DNA of 64,000 nucleotides, taken from NCBI RefSeq assembly GCF_905475345.1, contig NC_066588.1, positions 434,001-498,000 on the forward strand. Reading direction: 5' to 3'. The stretch's first letter is position 1, and each line of letters starts with the position of its first letter. Source of the stretch: Vespula vulgaris (taxonomy: Eukaryota; Arthropoda; Insecta; Hymenoptera; Vespidae). The notes beneath the pieces are model-generated. The model saw nothing but the letters and a program-made list of their open reading frames with translations, was not told where the DNA came from and made no database searches. The position numbers were made by a program, and so were the translations under genes. Below, piece by piece: positions 1 through 13,335 of this stretch.

Positions 1-27
1 ACTCGTCTACTCGACGTCCACCTCGAG

Positions 28-35
28 TCAGTCAG
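28..35 (+). promoter_or_regulatory. Candidate initiator for gene A
   Basis: The sequence TCAGTCAG matches the arthropod initiator consensus (TCAGT). It lies upstream of an untranslated stretch that ends in a good splice donor at 417/418. No TATA box is visible, but only 27 bases of upstream sequence are present. This is an inference from motif and position only. Confidence 0.35.
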
Positions 36-417
36 CCGTGTACCATTGTCGAAAGATCGTCGACGATCTTAAAGACAGAGAATCACGATAAAGTTTCGAT
101 TTCTTTCATCGGTTTCTTCGTTTTTAATTCTTTGCTTGTGTTTCCTTTACTCTTTCCTCTTAATATTCTTATTCTCATTCTCTTTTATCTCTCTCTTTCT
201 CTTTGTCTCTTTCAATTCTTCTTGATCCTCTTTTGGCGACGATAAAACGAGATAAAAACGACAAATCGCACGGGAATTCACGCGGAAAATTCTTCTTTTC
301 GTTCGTTCCGCCTCGTTTACGTTTCTTACGAATAAGTGTACGCGCGTTAACGATATTGTGCGACGGTGTGATGTACATTCGTGTGTCATTCTCGAGAGCA
401 ATTTTTTGATTTTTCAG
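28..417 (+). other. Probable 5' untranslated exon of gene A
   Basis: The stretch ends in CAG followed by GTAAGC at 418, a strong donor. The coding exon downstream starts after a matching acceptor (pyrimidine tract, then CAG at 1863-1865). Short open frames here on both strands show no protein features. The left boundary is a guess based on the initiator-like motif. Confidence 0.45.
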
Positions 418-1291
418 GTAAGCCTCTTCTCTCTAACGCATTCACGAAAGACGTTAAATCGTTTTTCATGTTTCTTTTTCTTCTTTTTTTATCTCGTTCA
501 TTTCACATAGATACACGTAGTTCCAATCGTCGATGATTAGATCGACGTAAGATCAAAGAAAGTTTTTGATAAATTGCTGGTAAGATCGAGTGAAATGCAA
601 AGCGTACAAATCGAATTCGCTTTTCCTGTTAGCAAAATATTCACTATCAATAAACACTTCCGAGATATTAGATATAGTTTCTAATTCTGAGATCGGAGAA
701 ATAGAAAGTAGTTCAATTGAGTGAACGATCTTTTTCTTTTTTTTCTTTTTTTTTTTTGCAAATTTTTGGCAAAGAACTTGCTACGTGAGGATTTCAAGTA
801 GAACGGAGACAATTTATATTGAATTCGGACAGCTGTTTTAGTCGTTGTGTTAACGGTACGTTGAACGAAGTAAAGAGAAAGATAGAGAAAAAAAGGAAAG
901 AAATTTCAAATACTTTCCTACGATGAGTAATGAATAATTCTTTCTATCTTTTTATTCGTTCACGATCGTAGAACGTAGAAACGTTCGATGCACGCGACTC
1001 ATGCAAAGCGAGAGAGGTCCGAGAAGAAGGATGACTGGTACCGTTACTAGACACGAATATGAACGAAAAATGCAACGGTAAAAAAGACATTCTTGAGCTT
1101 TGATCGACGTTCTTTTCAAGCGTTGGAATCTCAATAAAATCGTTATCTCTTTTTTGATCGATGATCATTTACCTTATTATCATAAAGATTCGACGAAAGT
1201 CGATAAGAATCTAAACACCCTAATCATTTTCCCCTATCAAATCAATAAAAAATTCTAAACGCTTAAAATGCTCGAAAATGCTTATCAACAA

Positions 1292-1462
1292 TTAACCCGT
1301 TAGCTGTGTATTACGATTATATTCGTCAGGAAGATATAGCAATTTTGTATTTTCTGACGAGTATACTCGTCATGCGGAAAAAAATTATCATTCAGTTATT
1401 TAAATAGTTATTAAATAGTATAAAATGGAATAGTTTCGTACGATGAGTAACTAACGGATTAA
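1292..1462. mobile_element. piggyBac-like MITE candidate, 171 bp
   Basis: The element is bounded on both sides by TTAA, the target site duplicated by piggyBac transposons. The ends form a short imperfect inverted repeat: CCCGTTAG on the left and CTAACGGA on the right. The interior holds a perfect 18-base palindrome at 1355-1372 (TGACGAGTATACTCGTCA). It has no coding capacity and lies in the first intron of gene A. The family assignment is inferred from the TTAA flanks and terminal repeats only. Confidence 0.45.
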
Positions 1463-1878
1463 ATAAAAATTTCTGGATTGTGATCTGTGATCATCTACAA
1501 ACAAAAAGCAATTTTATTTGCTTAATATTGACCAAAACAAAGTGGCATTGAAGAATGAAATAAAATAATGATTACAATTTTCGTGAGCAATCGATCGATG
1601 TTCGTTGATAAGTTTGACATGCGAGTGACGCCATCGAGATAAACGATCGAAACTCGAGAATCGAATACGAACGACCCTCTCGATCGAGACCTTAGTCGTT
1701 AAACTAGCTATAAAGGATTCGTATCGTGATCTAAACGACCACGTCGTTTCCTCCTGACCAAGATTGGAGAGGAATAAAATTGTCTTCCCATTGTCTCTTT
1801 ACCCAAGCGATTGCAAAAACGAATTTGATAATTTTTCATAGCGTTCCTTTATTTTTTCGTTTCAGAGCACGAATTAGG

Positions 1879-4800
1879 ATGGGTCTATCCAAGATCGTGT
1901 TGATACTCTTGCTGGCAGAATTCAGTCATGCCAGACCTCAAACAACCGGTAAGTTTTTTCAAGTATCGAATAAAAAGTTATTGTCTTGAGCCGTGAAAGT
2001 AATTAAAGAAAAATGAAGAAAGGAAGAGAAAGAGAGGGAGAGAGAGAGAGAGAAAGGGTAACGAGTATGAGTTAGATTTTTTGAACAACAAAATAGACTA
2101 CTAGACGATTAAATAAATATATGATATAATAATGATAACGTAAAAAATTATGCAAGATATCAAATTGTATAACGTAAAACATGAAAAGTTTAATGTAATT
2201 AAAATAACGAGATTAATACGATCTGAGAAGCATCCATATTCAATGAAGTAAGTTAACACAGACAGTTAAAAGAGCAAAGCGATTTCTTCGCCAATTAAGA
2301 CGGGTTCTGTCACTTTCGATTGTTCACTCGTTAGAGGATCTCCCTCTTCGAAGGAAAGTTGTGTATTGTATTTTCTTTCTTATTTCTAAATGAATGATTA
2401 TCCGTGCGCGCGTATTAATGCAATAAAAGTTTCGTTAGAAAATTTCTAATCGATACGCGACTCTCCTCTTCCTTCCTCGTTTCGAAAATTTTCGTCGAAG
2501 CATAACGATGCGTTACCTCACATCTATCGCCTTAACAAATCGACCGTATGCAGTACCTACAATTTGCATACTTCGCAACTTAGTATAGCTAAAGACTGGC
2601 ATCAACAGGTTCGAGAAACACGTTTGATGACGTTAGTTGTATTTTCTTTTTGCAGAGACGGAAACGAGTTTACGACAGGAAATAACGACTGAGACGAGCA
2701 ATAAGGAATGGAAACCACCAAGATCGACGGGAAAAACTACCGAAAATGTCCGTCGAGGTGACAGCAGGTATACGGAGAACTCCGGAAGTCGTAGAAAGTC
2801 TTACATTAACTATTATCGCGATACTAATGCTAGCTCGCCGTTCAAAAGTAGAAATAGTAGTAGCAGTAATAGTAGTAGTAGTGGTAGAACTAGTAGTAAT
2901 AATAGCAGAGAGGTAAGTTCAGGATCGGTTGATTCCGTTAGGGGCTCGTTCGATTGGTCCAAGTTATTGAATACAGAAGGGTATTTTCGAACGAGTAATC
3001 TTACGAATGGATTTCCGTATCGTGCCGCTAAACTATTAGATATCGATAAACATGATAGATCGATTTATGCATCTCGTCGTTTGGATATCTCGAAAGTCGA
3101 AAAATTAGGTAAGCCGAAACACGTAGTAACTGGACTTGATGATCCTCGTTATTCCAAACTCGATAATTCTCAACGTAAAGCTTTGAATAATTCAGGAAAG
3201 AGAAGGCTCGAAACGAATGAACTGGCCTTGAACCAGAATTTAAAGTCAGAAGAACGAGTAGATACACTGGATAGCAAAAACGCAGCAGCATCGACTTATA
3301 GAAACTCTGTCAAGGTCAGGCATCATGGTAGTACTCCTGTGCTTTCTTCCAACCGGTTTGATCAAGTCGGTGCTGTGAGGCATCCTACGAATACCATATC
3401 GAGGGATCGTGGGAATTACGCTGCGCGATTGACGTTCACTAAGAGAGTTCAAAATGATCACGGAACTTTTTCTAAACAGAATGTTAATGACCTTAGCGAA
3501 TCAACGAAGAACTCGAAATTGTCGACGCACGTTAAGAAAATTGTTTCAGCTTCTAAAACTGCCACGAATTCTCTCTATCCTTCGATTAATTTCATGAGGC
3601 AGGATGTTAACGTTAATAAACACGTTTCCCAGCTGGACGATCAAATTTTTGCTACTAATTCCTTTCTAAAAAATTGGCCGAACGATTTTCCAAAAGATGC
3701 CGAGGATCTTTATAATTACGACAGATACACGTCTTTTCCAGAGCAGGTTCAAAGTTTGCAAAATACCGATCAGCTGATTAATTCTAGCGGTAGCAACGAT
3801 TCGAGTGTCCATCATCGAATACCTTCCATGCAAACTGATATTCAGGAAATCGTTCAGTGGATGAAGATTCCAGCGTTTACCTCGAATCAAAGCCAAATGT
3901 TAGAGGACGACGATTTCGATGGTCCCATCAGTGTAACTTTTAAGCCACTTTACGATGATTTCGAGCCCAATCTCCCTTTGAAAACTCCTCAAAATGAGAG
4001 TTTGAATCCTAGCGATGCTAATAATTTACTCAATGAGTTGATACACGTCTCGCCAGAATGGCAAACGTCCACGACGAATTATGATTTAATTCCAACGGCA
4101 TCTTTGCCACAAAAGAAGCTCGGATATAAGCCTATTACTCAAGTAACGCAAAACACGGTCGTTCATATCTTGAAAAATGGGTCGAAAAAGTCTAACAGCA
4201 CTTTGGCAGACATAAAAGATCTTCGGAATAATTCCAAGCCTATTACTTCTATCCAAGCCTCTTCCGTTAGTTCAGAATCACGACCAAACGTGCAGTTAAT
4301 GTTCTTATCGGAAAAAGATAAGATGAAAGAGAACGTAAAATTCGATGAGAATTGTCCTACCATCATGATAAACTCGTTCACCAAAGTAAATAATACGATT
4401 CAAAGTAAGGAAGGGTGTACGGATTTGAATATCATCATTAATTCACACATTCTGAATACTAACGTGATCAAGCCCGCGGAGACTATCATCGATGACCCGA
4501 ATAACGTGGATTCGTCTACGGATGAAAATAATAAATATGTAGGATCGATAGAAGATGCTTATTCATCCGTTCCAACTTACAATTACGAGCCTTCACCAAC
4601 CGCGATTTATAATCCTTCTTCTTACCAAGATGATTATATACCTCAGAAAGACGAGATATTTCAATCCGAAGTCTCCTCTGAACCTAACTACGTTTCTTCC
4701 GACGTCCCAACGCTTCAGGTTATCCAGAATACTCAAGTAAGCGTGACGAGCTTGAACGATCAACCTAATGACGTTGATAGTTCGATATTTTCCGAAACAC

Positions 4801-5045
4801 TAGGCGAAACTTCACAAGGATTTTCTGATTCGGTTAATGGCGTTGTATCTCCTACGGGAGATCAAGGACAACCTGCTACTATTCTTACCGATTTTTCTGG
4901 AAATCAACAGGCAAATAGTAACGGTGGTACAGGTACTTTGCAAGCCGCAGGACTTTCAAATCATCCTAGTTTGCCTAACGCAGCTTCTCAGTTGATCGGT
5001 AATCGTCCTTCCAGTGGTTCTACTTTAGGATCTGCTATCAGCAAT

Positions 5046-5077
<32 letters not shown>

Positions 5078-5411
5078 TGACGGCTTTGATTTATCTCCTA
5101 GTAGTGTTTTAGAATCGATAACCTCGACTTTCACGTATCTTTCGTTCTTCAATCCATTGAACTATAGCTTGTTCAGTCTAGCCGCGGCTCCTTTTGCTGC
5201 TATCGCTGCTGGTATCTTAGGAATAGCTGCCTTTATATTTCCCTGGACGATTCCAAGTGCCTTCGATTTTGGTCGATCTTCTGACTCTATTACGATCAGA
5301 TTCAGGCCTAATCTCGATGAAGTCGTTAGACACTCCCTGCAAAAATACGAGCGATTGAACGAGTGGAAGAGTAAAAAGAGGAAGAAACGAGATCTGTTTT
5401 CTTATCTATGA
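1879..5411 (+). CDS. Gene A: secreted or single-pass low-complexity protein, 941 aa
   Basis: The CDS is join(1879..1948, 2656..5411). Exon 1 encodes a classic signal peptide (MGLSKIVLILLLAEFSHA). The donor is at 1949 and the acceptor TTTTTGCAG at 2647-2655, and the join (phase 1) restores the frame. The mature protein is hydrophilic and Ser/Asn-rich, with a poly-Ser/Asn stretch near residues 78-100 and a run of 12 Asp near residue 820. One hydrophobic segment follows at about residues 859-888, and the C-terminus is very basic, with KKRKKRD just before the end. No catalytic domain is seen. The layout of disorder, one hydrophobic segment and a polybasic site recurs in genes A', C and D. An AATAAA at about 5656 could end the transcript. 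The gene model is well supported; the function is unknown. Confidence 0.8.
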
Positions 5412-6071
5412 TCAACTACTGGTATTAACTACTGTAGATATTTATTTAATCGATAAGTATAATATTAACTAAGAAGTAGATTGTAATCAGTAAAAGCATT
5501 CCTTTAATTGATAAGTTTAATGTTAATTAATGACGTAATTTGACATGACAGGTATGTTTGATATCTCTTTGATAATTAAAATTTTTCTAGAGGAGTAATC
5601 GCATCGAAACAGGTCACACTGATCATCGTCATACGCAGTATGAATTTGTAATATGAATAAAATATTCCAAGTAAAAGAATCTTGTGATTTTATTTCAGTT
5701 CAACCGCACTGCGTGCGATTTCATTTTAACGTGAAATTAAAAGATAAAAGAATTCCCGAGATACTATAAATATAATTTATTCAAACGACATATCCCATGT
5801 CCTCATTTCCTTTAAATAATGCGGTAATACAGATATTATACAGTCGATTTTAACTATCCTTTTCCGTCGAAGGTAAGACCATTAAAAATCTAACGTCTAA
5901 GGCACGAAATACTGTCTTGTTATTGAGATAAAAATCGCTGATGATACCGAACGATAACATTAATTATATAAGAACAATATGCGGAATAATATTGTTCTAA
6001 AAAACAATAAACTCTAACACAAAAATCACTCGCATGAAACGTAACGATCTCACACGAGATTTTCATTTCAG
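5412..6071 (+). other. Spacer between genes A and A'
   Basis: This AT-rich stretch holds an AATAAA at about 5656, a probable polyadenylation signal for gene A. It also contains acceptor-like TTTATTTCAG at about 5689-5698. I could not find a convincing signal-peptide exon for the following gene in it. Confidence 0.4.
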
Positions 6072-9000
6072 TGTTCAACTGACGAATGAAACGCAACGCC
6101 AGCTGAAAGATCTCCAGCACATCAACCAGTCGTTAAGAACGGTCGCTACGCAGTTGCTAAATGTAACGGGTCATAACGAAGGGGTTAAAGACACGAAAAT
6201 CGAAAGGAAGGATTCGAGATTGAACGGGGAGAACGATGCGTCCTTCGTGAAGGAAATTAATGCGGAGATAAGTAATCTCGAATCGATGGGAGTTAATTTT
6301 GGTAGGCCTATGAACTCGAAATTTGGATATTTCGAGAGTAGTCATCCTGGTCAGGCAATGGTCATGACCGAGGAAGAACTCGAGAAAGAAATGAGTTCTA
6401 CCAGGTTGATGGCAGGTTATAAGAATCATCCGACGACAACCGGTGGTATCTCGACATGGATTTTATTAAATCCACCATCGACGACAATAAAGAGTCTCAC
6501 CGACAACGATCAACCTGGCACGACGAAACAATCTGAGAACGATGTAAGATATACTCTGAAGCCGATCGTGACTCATGGGAGAATAGAGGTAAAGAATACG
6601 AAGAACGAGCAAAAGGTAACGTCGCAACTACCATCGACTGCCTCGATAGAGAAAGTCATCTTTCCGAGTACGAAGAAAGCTGCGAATAACAGTACTTTGA
6701 AAAAAAGTAACGCTCCTGGTAATAATTCCTCGAAACAGGACGAGACCACTCAATCTTTGGCTAAGTTAGAAGCCATCGAAAGTACGACTTCCAAGATATC
6801 ACGTACAACCGTCTCCTCTACTGCGGACAATAAAGTAACGTCAGACTCGACGTCTTCAACTGCGACCACAAAAAAGATTCAAATTATAAGATCGACTCTA
6901 AAGGCAAAGCCCACGACGACTCCTAGACCCACTGTTCCAAATAAATTTGCTACAACAGTAGTTAAAAGACCTCAGCAAGGCAAACCTAAGCCGTCTCAGA
7001 CGAGGAGGACAACCGTGAAACCTGACGTATCGAAGAACGACAATTCTACCACAGCTAAGGTTGAAAAAGTTACTTTCAAAGCAGTGCCGATGATTACAAC
7101 GCCGCGATCGAACAACGAGATAACAGAGAAACCGATATTCGTCACCAAGATCAAGGCGTCCGTTCTAATGGACACTCAAAAAACTGCACCAATCGCAACT
7201 ACGAACGTTAATGTTTCTACCGTTTCTAAATCCAATTTTTCGGATGCCGATCTAGTGGAGGTACCAATCAAGTCGAAACCTCTTGGAACGAGCATAAATA
7301 ACGTCTTGAAAGTGCAATTGAAGAAGCCGATCGATGAATCTACTCAAATCGAAATAGAACCGATTAAAATGAACCCGCCGGTTTTGACGATTCAGAAAAT
7401 GACAGAGAAGAAGCCTGACAACGATGTAACCGACATTGGCTTAACTAATCTCAATGGTTCTAGCATAGATTTGAAATTTGATTTCAATCCGGAGCTGACA
7501 AAGATCAGTACCGAAGCGGAGAGTTTGGCAGATTCAGTGACAACGTCCGCTCCATCGTCTACGACAACGAAGCGGCAGAGAAACTCGAATAAGAGGAAGA
7601 AGAACAAGATTAGACGCCGAAGACCATCGAGCACGACACCGTTAACATCGACCACGATTACAACGACCACTACAACGATAGCTCCTGTACCGATTGAAGA
7701 AATAAACGAAGTATCCGCCGAACCGATTCTTTTGGACAACGCTATTCAAGAATCGAAGATCGAGCCAGAATCCAAAATTACGAATAATATTACGAAGACG
7801 AAGAAGAAGCCGCCTCAAAAGGGAATCAGTACGCAGATCTACAATTTTCTTAGCAGAGAAGTAATGCCCAGTTTTGGGGTAATGTCCTTGCTCGGTCTTG
7901 GTCTGGGATTAGCTTCCTATTTTCTCTATCCTTTTGGTGGAACAATCACCCGAAGAAATTACGAGGTGGAACCCAATTACAAATATAATTTGGACGAATA
8001 CGGCGGTAATTACGGACAGAACGAAGAGGAAGTTTTGTCAAAAGTTCTGCAAGGTATGACCAATCATGAGAATAAATTTGGTGCTGGATCAGGTGGGCTC
8101 AAGGATCTCGATAAAAATTACTATCGTTATCAACATTTTGACGGTGCGTACGATACTCAGTCGATAAGAAGAACGGATCAAAGATATCCTTTACCATCGT
8201 CGTCGCCCATTTACAAGCCAACGGAAAATACAGCGTCCGTCTTAAAGTACCGTAATACCGATTACAGATATTCCGAAGTACAAACTACACCAACTTACTA
8301 CGATCCGCAAAAGCATAACGAATTTGTGGTTGGTCAAGATAGTACAGGAAATCGACAGTTCGTTGTCGGTAATATACCTAAAGAGTATCCACCCTTTACC
8401 GACAAACATCTTACTTTACCGACGTCCGACAAAAAGGGTCCCAACGTTTTCCACGAATCAACGGAAAGTGGCTTGACGCAATTCGAACGGGACATCGCTC
8501 AAGGTCTCAACTTTCCACCCAATTCGGTAAACGGACACGGATACCAATCGGAAACGCAAACTTTACGACCAGAGGATGGTTACGAGGAGATCGAGATAAC
8601 GCCTACTGCCGTAGCCGTTGAACACGGACCTAGATCTTTAAAAATAAAACGTTCGATACTTAATAGAATGGACGTTAATCGTTCTTCCAGATCAAAAAGG
8701 GACTCTGTTATTCAAATAATCCCGTCAAGACATGAACTAGAGAAAGAACAAAAAGAAGAGGACTTCAGCAATGAAATTCTAGATATTATTGACTCTGCTT
8801 TACCTGGTAGCGAAGAGAAAAAAATAATAGATAACGAGGTTGACGATTTTCTTTCATATAAGAAAAAACTTCACGGGGAATCTCAACAGCATCATAAGGA
8901 AATAGGTTCGAGAAACGAGGTCCAAACTAGTGAGACTGAAAACGATACTAATTCGAACAAAAATGTATTCGACGACACGGCGGAGACCGTAGAAAAAATA

Positions 9001-9318
9001 ACGACTGAAAAACAAATTGATAAAATAGAAGAATATTCGAGCAATGACTCTTTCGTAACTTCGACGTCTTCGTCGACGAGCGACGAGTCTGACACGACCG
9101 AACACGTGAAAGATATCGAAGAAACGACCGTCGAGTGGTTCGAAAATACAACGACGAAGAAATCGACCGAAGAAGAAGGAGGATTCAATATCTTTAGTTT
9201 TGTTAAGAAAGTAGCAGAAATTAAGTTTAGATTAGGCTTGACGATCTTGAAACACGCGAGCGAAGGTTTCGCGAGATATCTGGGACACGTGCAAAAGAGG
9301 ATCAATGGCGAGGAATAG
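6072..9318 (+). CDS. Gene A': Thr/Lys-rich protein with one membrane segment, 5' end unresolved
   Basis: The frame is open to the stop at 9318. An acceptor (TTTTCATTTCAG) ends at 6071, so the exon probably begins at 6072 in phase 2 with a missing upstream exon. An ATG at 6034 is the alternative start, but it would give no signal peptide. The protein is about 1,080 aa. A Thr/Ser/Lys-rich region full of TTT and STTT runs spans coding positions 6700-7700. A basic patch is followed by a Gly/Leu membrane segment at about 7876-7935 (GVMSLLGLGLGLASYFLYPF). A Tyr-rich stretch, polybasic sites (KIKRS, RSKRD) near 8645-8705, an acidic region and an amphipathic C-terminus follow. It could be a separate gene or a downstream part of gene A. 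No known family is recognised. Confidence 0.6.
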
Positions 9319-10980
9319 GATGGAACGTACGTGTAACGTTGCCTTTCGAAAGTCACAAGCAGAGAATTGTATGTGATCGAAGACGCGACTAAATTGTATC
9401 GTCTCTTTTGATGTCTCTTTACACGCTCCAGCGTGTATGTTTTATTTTGCGATTGCGTAGAACCAGTTTTACACGTTTGTCTCATATCAGGCTTATCTAC
9501 GCGAGATTATACGACCGATTGCAAATAACTTAATGACGGCGAAACTATCGCAATTATTTTTCACAGTCGACTCGTCGATCGAGTTTCAGGAATATCTTCT
9601 AATATTGATATAACGACCGAGAAAGTATAACGATATCGAAACGATGTGTTCGCATCTATTGGAAGTAGATCTAGCTCAATTCAAACGTTGACGCTTATCA
9701 CTGTGAAAATAACGAACGATGGTGCTTGGAAGTTAATCGGGAGGGAGGGGGAGGGGGTGGAATAACAGGATTTAGTCGTTTACATCGGAATTTTATGGTT
9801 TTAAAGAAAAAAAAGAAGAAAAATAAAAAAAAAGGTTTAAGTTACCGAGAAAATCGTAAGACACGTTTGAAAAGGTAATGGGGTTTTTTCTTTTACAAGA
9901 CTATCACCATGTTTATACACACACAAACATACGCGCACGCACACGTTGTTTTATTGAAAATTCACTTTGTTACGTTATTTCGATGTACGTGTGTTTCTTC
10001 CCTCTCGATACGAGGATATATAAAAATCCAAGTAGTAGAGTTTTTATTACGTACTTATAAATAAATAAATAAATAAATAAGTTAAAATAAATATTGCTAC
10101 GCAGTATTCTGTGTCGTGTAAATAAAAATAAACTGTTGAAAGAAATATATATAAATATCGACGAGAGAGACATTCACTCGATATTTCTACAACATCAATG
10201 AATAAATATGTCGAAATAAATACGATAATAAATAGCAATAAATTACCCGAAACAATAATCAAACGAATCAATGTTTCATTCTCTCTTAGCTACGTAATCT
10301 CCGACTCTATAGGTCGACATTCATTAAAGAGAAGCATACTAAAGTGTTATCGGTCAGTCGGTAAATCGTAACCAAATGGAAAGTAAATATTGAATGTCCC
10401 CTGTAACAGTAACCCTAGTTTAGTATAATACCATACTGTTATACTTGTCATCCAATCTATTCAGGATGCAACAGGTGCGCTTTAACCGCGATCGATCCTA
10501 CCCATTCACAATGTATGTACGCATTTTGTCTATACGTTCTAGCTAACGCATAATCCATCGATATCAATGACTGTCTATATTCTCTGATCGTGAACGGAAA
10601 GTCGTGTTACGCTAGATGTGTTCAGTAGGGTGCATATATATATATGTGTGTGTGTGTATGTGTACACATATCATGTAAAATACGGTAATAGTGACCTCGT
10701 TCGTAGAAACTATGTAGTCATTGAATGACACGGTGGAGATAGGCGTTACAGGACCGTTTGCCATAACAGAACTTTCATGATCAAGCGAGTGCAACAACAC
10801 TTCCGTTCGTCGATTTGCCCCGTCGAGTCACGATGTTCCTTATAAAGTATATAACTATAGTATCGGTATATATATCCATAAATACTACCTAATTGTACCT
10901 GGAAGTCGTTTAACTAACGATCTCATCACGGTTTCAAGACGCGTGTAAACCTCCTTTCTCGTGCGGCATAAGAATTCGAT
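9319..10980. other. Intergenic region between convergent genes A' (+) and D (-)
   Basis: The two genes converge here, so both 3' ends lie in this interval. It holds an AAAT-repeat (about 10061-10080), a TA/TG tract near 10634-10660 and several AATAAA motifs. Open frames over it are short, low-complexity and unsupported. Confidence 0.5.
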
Positions 10981-13335
10981 CTACAATCGGAAATATTTTT
11001 TCTTCGAGCCCTCGTACTTCTTTCCAAGATTATGCAGATTTATTCCAAGACTGTGTAACTTCCGTAGTGTGTCCTCCTCCAACGTCAGATCTCGTTTCTT
11101 TCGTCCGAGCATCATAGGAATCATCATTGCCATAGTCGCCGGTAACATACCTGTCGTAAATACGATAAGATAAATTAGTTAGACGAGTCAAATAATAAAT
11201 ACAACAGTGTTCTCGATGACGAACCTGCTCCGACTGCTGCGAGAACCGCTGAACTCGAGACTTGACCCCCGTTCAATGTGTTCCTGATCGGTCGTTTTTT
11301 CAATATAGTCGGTAATGTTGTCGCTCTGTCTCTCTCGTACTCCTTCCTGCTCTGATCGACGCTCTTGAAGGTCCTCTCGACTTCTAAGAGACCGCCGTGC
11401 GACGTCGTAGTGTTGGTGCCGTTGATTGACGGTAACACCGTCAACCTGACCTAGGTAAGCCATATTTCATAAAGTAACTGTCAATAATCGACGGGATAAG
11501 TAATTCTATCCGTCAAACGGAAAAAAACAAAATACTCTCTGTTTACTTTCTAAATAAGGTATCATACGAGTCTAAAACTCGTGTTACTTTGCATGTAATC
11601 AATATAAGAAGTCATTTATCACTGACACGGAAAGAGATACTTAAGAACCGGTTTCGATATTAATTTTCGATTCAATTTGCACTTTGGAGGACTTATTAGT
11701 TATTAGCTTTGGATCGGATGTACGTATATATTAATTTTTCTATTACGTCTTTAAAATAATTATATTTTTACATCTATTCGAAATATCTCTTTAAACTTCT
11801 AGCCTAACCTGTCGCTTTGATGTCATAACGGCAACGGTTGGATCGACATTCTCTTTGTTGATGGACTTTGTTTTATTTGCATTCAATAGTTTGACCAGTT
11901 CGGGATGCAACGTGTCGATCTTGATGGATCTCTGACGGGACTTTGAATATCCTCTGTTCGTTGATAGAAGAACCCATTGTCCATCTCCGTTAGATGGATG
12001 TGAAGGTGGATGATTATTACCGTATTGATAATGCGAGAAATTTGGTCTATCGCTTGGTCTCGGTCTGTCCAAGGATTCTGTTCTCGTTGGAAAGTCGTGC
12101 CAATCGTTGTTGGTCTCGTCGGCATGATTGTTTTCAGGATATCTGTCTAAAAAAGGATAAGGTCTAGACGATTGAGGTCTGTTGTTCCACGTGTTGGGAA
12201 AGTTGGTAGGCCTGTCGTCGGTTATAATATCGGTTGGCCGATGTATATTAGAAGGGTACTTGTCCCAAGATGGCTTCTCCGGTGGCCATTTTTGAGCTTG
12301 ACTCGAAACTTGATCGTACTTGTCCGGATAATAAGAGGGACGAGAGGACGACGATGGTTTTTGCCATGGTTTTTCATTACCGTTCTCTTGCCAATAAGGT
12401 TTTGGCTTTTCGTGCCTAAATGTTTAAGTCAGTGTAATAAGCGAAAATTGTACGCGCGAAGATGATAAATCGTAGACACGATTAAAATGTTAAATTACCA
12501 AGGCTTGTTGTTTTCATAAGTCGGCCTGGAGGAATAATCGGACGTCCACGGTTTAGCCATGCTAGGTTTGTCCCATGGTTTTATCTCTGGCCAGGGACGT
12601 TGAGTACTTGGATTTGCCTGCCACTTTGAAATTTTACTTTTGGACCATGGTATCGCATCTAGCGTAACCCAACCATTTCTATCGTCGTGAGAGGTCATAC
12701 CATAATACTTATTCCTTTTCAATGTATCATTCAAAATCTCACTAAGCTAAGAATAAAAACGAGAAAATAAAAAAAGAAAGATAAAGATGTTGCTCGTAGA
12801 ACTTATTTCTTGAAAAAAAAAGAAAAAAGAAAAAATGAAAGAAAGTACTTACCTTGTCCTCGTTCAAAGTAGAATTAATAGGATCCAAAGTGGATTTTTC
12901 ATCGTCGAGTATAGTAGTGGAAGAATCAGTGGTAGACTCGTCGACTTCGAGAACGAGCGGATCCACCGTGGGTTTAGAGAATTTCAACGGAAGCTTAAAG
13001 TCTTTCTCGGTAGAACTTTTAATTTTGTTGGCGTAGTCCTCGAGGAACTTGTTGAGTACGTCGGGATTGAAGGTGGACGTCTCAAAAGTATTCCGTCTGT
13101 CATATTCCAAGCTCAAGGCGTCTCGAATCATTCTTTCATCGTTGTTTCGTTGATCGGATAACGGGCCTTGAGTCATAGCGATAGGTTCTTGTGGTACTCG
13201 AAGATTCTCGTTCTTGGTTTTGAACAATTCGGAGGCGTTGGTCCTCATTTTAACAAAGTATCTGGTATTGCAATAGGAACCTTCCAGGATGAAGATTAAA
13301 AGAAGTAAACAGATCGTTCCGTTCGTGATCGCCAT
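10981..13335 (-). CDS. Gene D: Pro/Trp-rich secreted protein, five exons, 577 aa
   Basis: The CDS is complement(join(10981..11150, 11225..11450, 11809..12415, 12499..12746, 12853..13335)), and all phases close. It starts with a signal peptide (MAITNGTICLLLLIFILEGSYC); an acceptor directly before the ATG implies an upstream 5' UTR intron. Residues 1-160 are mixed and acidic. About 165-330 is rich in KPW and RP motifs with many Tyr, suggesting an extended extracellular polymer. After a basic stretch comes a hydrophobic segment (about 513-537, with MLPATMAMMIPMMLG), then GRKKRD and a basic tail ending KKKYFRL. The exon 3 donor (CAG/GTTAGG) is supported because splicing replaces an early stop and reads on in phase. 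The donor at 11224 (GTTCGT) is weak. It may be a cuticular or matrix protein; the function is unproven. Confidence 0.75.

Noticed and set aside
7392..7739. 115 aa minus-strand frame, Val-rich
   Set aside because: Antisense of the Thr-rich repeats (ACN codons) in gene A'.
12172..12465. 97 aa + strand frame
   Set aside because: Antisense of exon 3 of gene D, whose splice phases and composition are convincing.
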